From: an uncultured Collinsella sp.
GTDB lineage: Bacteria > Actinomycetota > Coriobacteriia > Coriobacteriales > Coriobacteriaceae
Direction of reading: 5' to 3'
DNA: 7,103 bases
Assembly: GCA_900549065.1 (NCBI GenBank)
Contig: URNC01000106.1
Span: 1-7,103, forward strand
A model generated the notes under the pieces. The model searched no databases and had not been told where the DNA came from. It saw only the letters and a program-made list of their open reading frames with translations. The translations under genes and the position numbers were made by a program. This document shows, piece after piece, positions 5,036 through 7,103 of the stretch (the stretch's first letter is position 1; every line of letters begins with the position of its first letter).

Positions 5036-6250
5036 TTATGCGCTTACTTCAGCAGCGCTCGCCACTGTTTCGGGTGAATCGGCCCCGTCTTCTGCCGCCT
5101 GTCCCTGCGCCGGCACCACGCCAAAGCAGTAGCCCAGCGCCGCAGACACCGCAAATGCCACACCGCCGGCAACGCAGCACCACAGCAGGTTCGAGATGCC
5201 GCCCGTGGCAAAGCCAATGACCATAAGGACATTCGTCATGCCGATGGTATAGGCCGTAACGTGGCCCACGGCCGCAACAAGGCCTCCGACGGCGCCGCCA
5301 ATGGCCATGCACGTCAGGCACCTGCCATATTTAAAGCCGCAACCGTACAGCGCCGGCTCGCTTACGCCGCCAAGAATACCCGAGATTGAATAGCCCAGCA
5401 TGAGTGCCTTCTCGTCCTTATCCGCAACGCGGAGCGACGCGCCAAAGGGCATGCCCCAAACGGCGAACGTCGCCATCGTCGCGGCGATCAGGATGCACGA
5501 ATCCGTTCCCACACTCATAAACTGAGCATAGGCAAGCGATAGGACAACGTTGCTGACGCCTGCAATCTTAAGAAACTCCCAACCCGCGGCAAGCCCCATG
5601 AGCGTGAGCAGCGACACGATGCCACCGGAATTGCCAAGCATAAACATAAGCTGGCCCAACAGCATGCCCAGATAGCTGCCCGCCGGCGCCGTAATGCACA
5701 GCGAAACCGGAACCATGACAAGCATGGTTGCAAACGGAACGAACGAAAACGCCACGGCCTTAGGGATAACGCGCTTAAAGAAACACTCCACTCGCCATAG
5801 CACGGGCACCGAGATGAGAACCGGAATAACAGTCGTCGTGTAATCGTTGACCGGCGCGGGAAGCAGACCATACACGGAAGTCATCGATGCCCCCGTCGTC
5901 GAGGCGGCATCAACGAGCTTAAGCAGATCGGGTGCAATCAATACGCCGCCCAGCATCATGCCCAGCTGCTCCGAGCAACCGAGCTGGCGGGCGGCCGCCC
6001 AACCAAGATAAATGGGCAAAAAGTAGTAGCCGGCGTTATAGAGCCAACTGTAGAACAGGCGATGGATTTCGGAATCGGCAGACCACAGGCCCAGCATGCC
6101 CTCGCCCATAATGACGGCGACGGTGCGGAACAACGCCGCGCAGACAATAAACGGCAGCGCCGACATCATGCTTTTGGACAGATAGTCCACCACGGCCATG
6201 GCGTTTGATGAAACCGTCGTTGCAAACGTGGTGTTGGAAACTTGTGACAT
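5036..6250 (-). CDS. Stand-alone PTS EIIC sugar permease, glucose/beta-glucoside family
   Basis: This is the membrane permease of a phosphotransferase system, which carries a sugar inward while the cognate EIIB phosphorylates it. From the ATG at 6250 the protein has 404 residues, almost all hydrophobic membrane segments. Family hallmarks include the periplasm/substrate region DYTTTVIPVLISVPVL (136-151) and the conserved GGVSEPALYG (294-303), the counterpart of the GITEPAIYG motif. The C-terminal tail after residue 380 is short and polar (AEDGADSPE), with no EIIB or EIIA domain, so it needs partners encoded elsewhere. The sugar cannot be inferred. Two starts are possible: 6250 (GGGAAAGG 6 nt upstream) and 6274 (AAAGGGG 8 nt upstream, adding MSHWERRS). 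I prefer 6250 because the earlier one lies within an inverted repeat. Longer in-frame extensions run back over accA and are not real. The accA stop is 40 nt upstream. Confidence 0.88.
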   Translation of the reverse strand: MSQVSNTTFATTVSSNAMAVVDYLSKSMMSALPFIVCAALFRTVAVIMGEGMLGLWSADSEIHRLFYSWLYNAGYYFLPIYLGWAAARQLGCSEQLGMMLGGVLIAPDLLKLVDAASTTGASMTSVYGLLPAPVNDYTTTVIPVLISVPVLWRVECFFKRVIPKAVAFSFVPFATMLVMVPVSLCITAPAGSYLGMLLGQLMFMLGNSGGIVSLLTLMGLAAGWEFLKIAGVSNVVLSLAYAQFMSVGTDSCILIAATMATFAVWGMPFGASLRVADKDEKALMLGYSISGILGGVSEPALYGCGFKYGRCLTCMAIGGAVGGLVAAVGHVTAYTIGMTNVLMVIGFATGGISNLLWCCVAGGVAFAVSAALGYCFGVVPAQGQAAEDGADSPETVASAAEVSA

Positions 6251-6265
6251 GGAACGCCTTTCCCA

Positions 6266-6296
6266 ATGTGACATGCGGGCTGCCCCTTTGTCACAT
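6266..6296 (-). promoter_or_regulatory. Inverted repeat over accA stop and EIIC translation start
   Basis: 6266-6273 (atgtgaca) and 6289-6296 (tgtcacat) are perfect 8-bp inverted copies with a 15-nt spacer that contains a small ggg-ctg-ccc stem. The repeat covers the accA stop (6291-6293), the AAAGGGG ribosome-binding site and the first possible EIIC ATG (6272-6274). As RNA it would hide that start and leave the 6250 start open. As DNA it could be an operator. The 19-bp distance between TGTGA and TCACA does not fit a CRP site, and there is no U-tract for a terminator. Confidence 0.4.
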
Positions 6297-7103
6297 CGTG
6301 CGGTACTGACCGATTGCGCGGTATTTTTCGTAGCGGAGGTTTGTGAGAGTCGCCTCGTCGAGCCGCCCAAGCGTATCGAAGGCATCAAATGCCGAGGACA
6401 TGACGGCACCGGCGATCTCCTCATGCGACAGGCCCCTATCGTCAACAATGCCGTCGATGATGCCGAGCGCCAGCAGATCGGGGGCCGTGAGCTTAAGCGC
6501 CTCGGCGGCCTCATCCGCGCGCTCGGTATCCTTCCACAGGATCGACGCACAGGCCTCGGGGCTCACGACTGAATAGGCCGAGCTCGAGAGCATCAGGATG
6601 CGGTCGGCCACGGACAGCGCCAGCGCGCCACCAGAGCCGCCCTCGCCTGTCACCACCGAGACAATCGGTGTCTTAAGGCCGCTCATCTCCATGAGATTCT
6701 GAGCAATCGCCTCGCCCTGGCCGCACTCCTCGGCACCGATGCCGCAAAACGCGCCCGAAGTATCGACCAGGCACAGAACCGGTCGACCAAACTTTTCGGC
6801 CTGGCGCATAAGGCGACGCGCTTTGCGGTAGCCCTCGGGATGTGCCATGCCAAAGTTGCGACGCATGCGCTCTTTGGTCGTGGTGCCGCGCTCGATGGCG
6901 ATGACCGTTACGGGGCGCCCGTCTTTCCAGCCAATGCCAGCCACCACAGCAGCGTCGTCGCCAAAGTAGCGGTCGCCGTGCAGCTCCACAAATCCATCCA
7001 GGCCCAGCGAGATCATCTCGCCTGCCGTGGCGCGATCTGCCGAGCGGGTCTGCTTGACAATCTCGAGCGCGGTTTTTGGTGCGGCCGAGCGCTTGAACAA
7101 GTG
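6291..7103 (-). CDS. accA: Acetyl-CoA carboxylase carboxyltransferase subunit alpha, start outside window
   Basis: AccA pairs with AccD to move the carboxyl group from carboxybiotin to acetyl-CoA, giving malonyl-CoA for fatty-acid synthesis in the cytoplasm. About 270 codons are present. Numbering from a TTG at 7098-7100, family features are GLDGFVELHGDR (33-44), KERMRRNFGMAHPEGYRKA (76-94), the crotonase-fold loop DTSGAFCGIGAEECGQ (113-128), GEGGSGGAL (152-160, oxyanion-hole region) and SPEACASILWK (180-190). The C-terminus RLDEATLTNLRYEKYRAIGQ also fits. The frame stays open to the window edge, so the true start may be that TTG or lie beyond 7103. Compared with short Firmicutes-type AccA the N-terminus is nearly complete; a fusion with AccD upstream cannot be excluded. 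The stop is TGA at 6291-6293 and the EIIC gene follows closely. Confidence 0.93.
   Translation of the reverse strand, partial: HLFKRSAAPKTALEIVKQTRSADRATAGEMISLGLDGFVELHGDRYFGDDAAVVAGIGWKDGRPVTVIAIERGTTTKERMRRNFGMAHPEGYRKARRLMRQAEKFGRPVLCLVDTSGAFCGIGAEECGQGEAIAQNLMEMSGLKTPIVSVVTGEGGSGGALALSVADRILMLSSSAYSVVSPEACASILWKDTERADEAAEALKLTAPDLLALGIIDGIVDDRGLSHEEIAGAVMSSAFDAFDTLGRLDEATLTNLRYEKYRAIGQYRTM

Noticed and set aside
6266..6296. TGTGA/TCACA half-sites as a CRP-type operator near the PTS gene
   Set aside because: The halves are 19 bp apart, whereas CRP sites need 6 bp between them.

Overview
The window reads as a fragment of a high-GC, Gram-positive-type bacterial chromosome. The ribosomal proteins and overall style look most like Coriobacteriia (Actinomycetota), perhaps Collinsella or a relative. 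That placement is an inference from recognising the proteins, not from a search. All eight recognisable genes lie on the minus strand, so transcription runs from the high-coordinate end to the low end.

In transcription order the layout is: (1) accA, the carboxyltransferase alpha subunit of acetyl-CoA carboxylase, cut by the right edge; (2) a stand-alone PTS EIIC sugar permease of the glucose/beta-glucoside family, 16-40 nt after accA depending on the start chosen; (3) a 144-nt gap with a convincing intrinsic terminator; (4) a CDF metal-ion exporter with an apparently duplicated cytoplasmic domain, followed 39 nt later by (5) a histidine-phosphatase (phosphoglycerate-mutase-like) gene; (6) a 459-nt non-coding stretch; (7) the head of the S10 ribosomal-protein cluster, rplC-rplD-rplW-rplB. 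rpsJ, which usually precedes rplC, is not there.

The most interesting material is non-coding. The 459-nt stretch holds a perfect 49-bp inverted repeat around a 67-nt spacer that carries its own hairpin, forming a nested palindrome of about 165 bp. Nearer rplC there is a structured leader candidate. A 26-bp element upstream of rplC recurs with 23/26 identity in the unusually long (179-nt) rplW-rplB gap, where it is preceded by a terminator-like hairpin and followed by another structured segment. This suggests that the cluster is re-initiated or attenuated before rplB, with a shared regulatory element at both points.

The first 49 bases are not biological. They are an Illumina Nextera i5 adapter with its index, fused to the sequence inside rplB, so rplB loses its last few codons and its apparent C-terminus is spurious.
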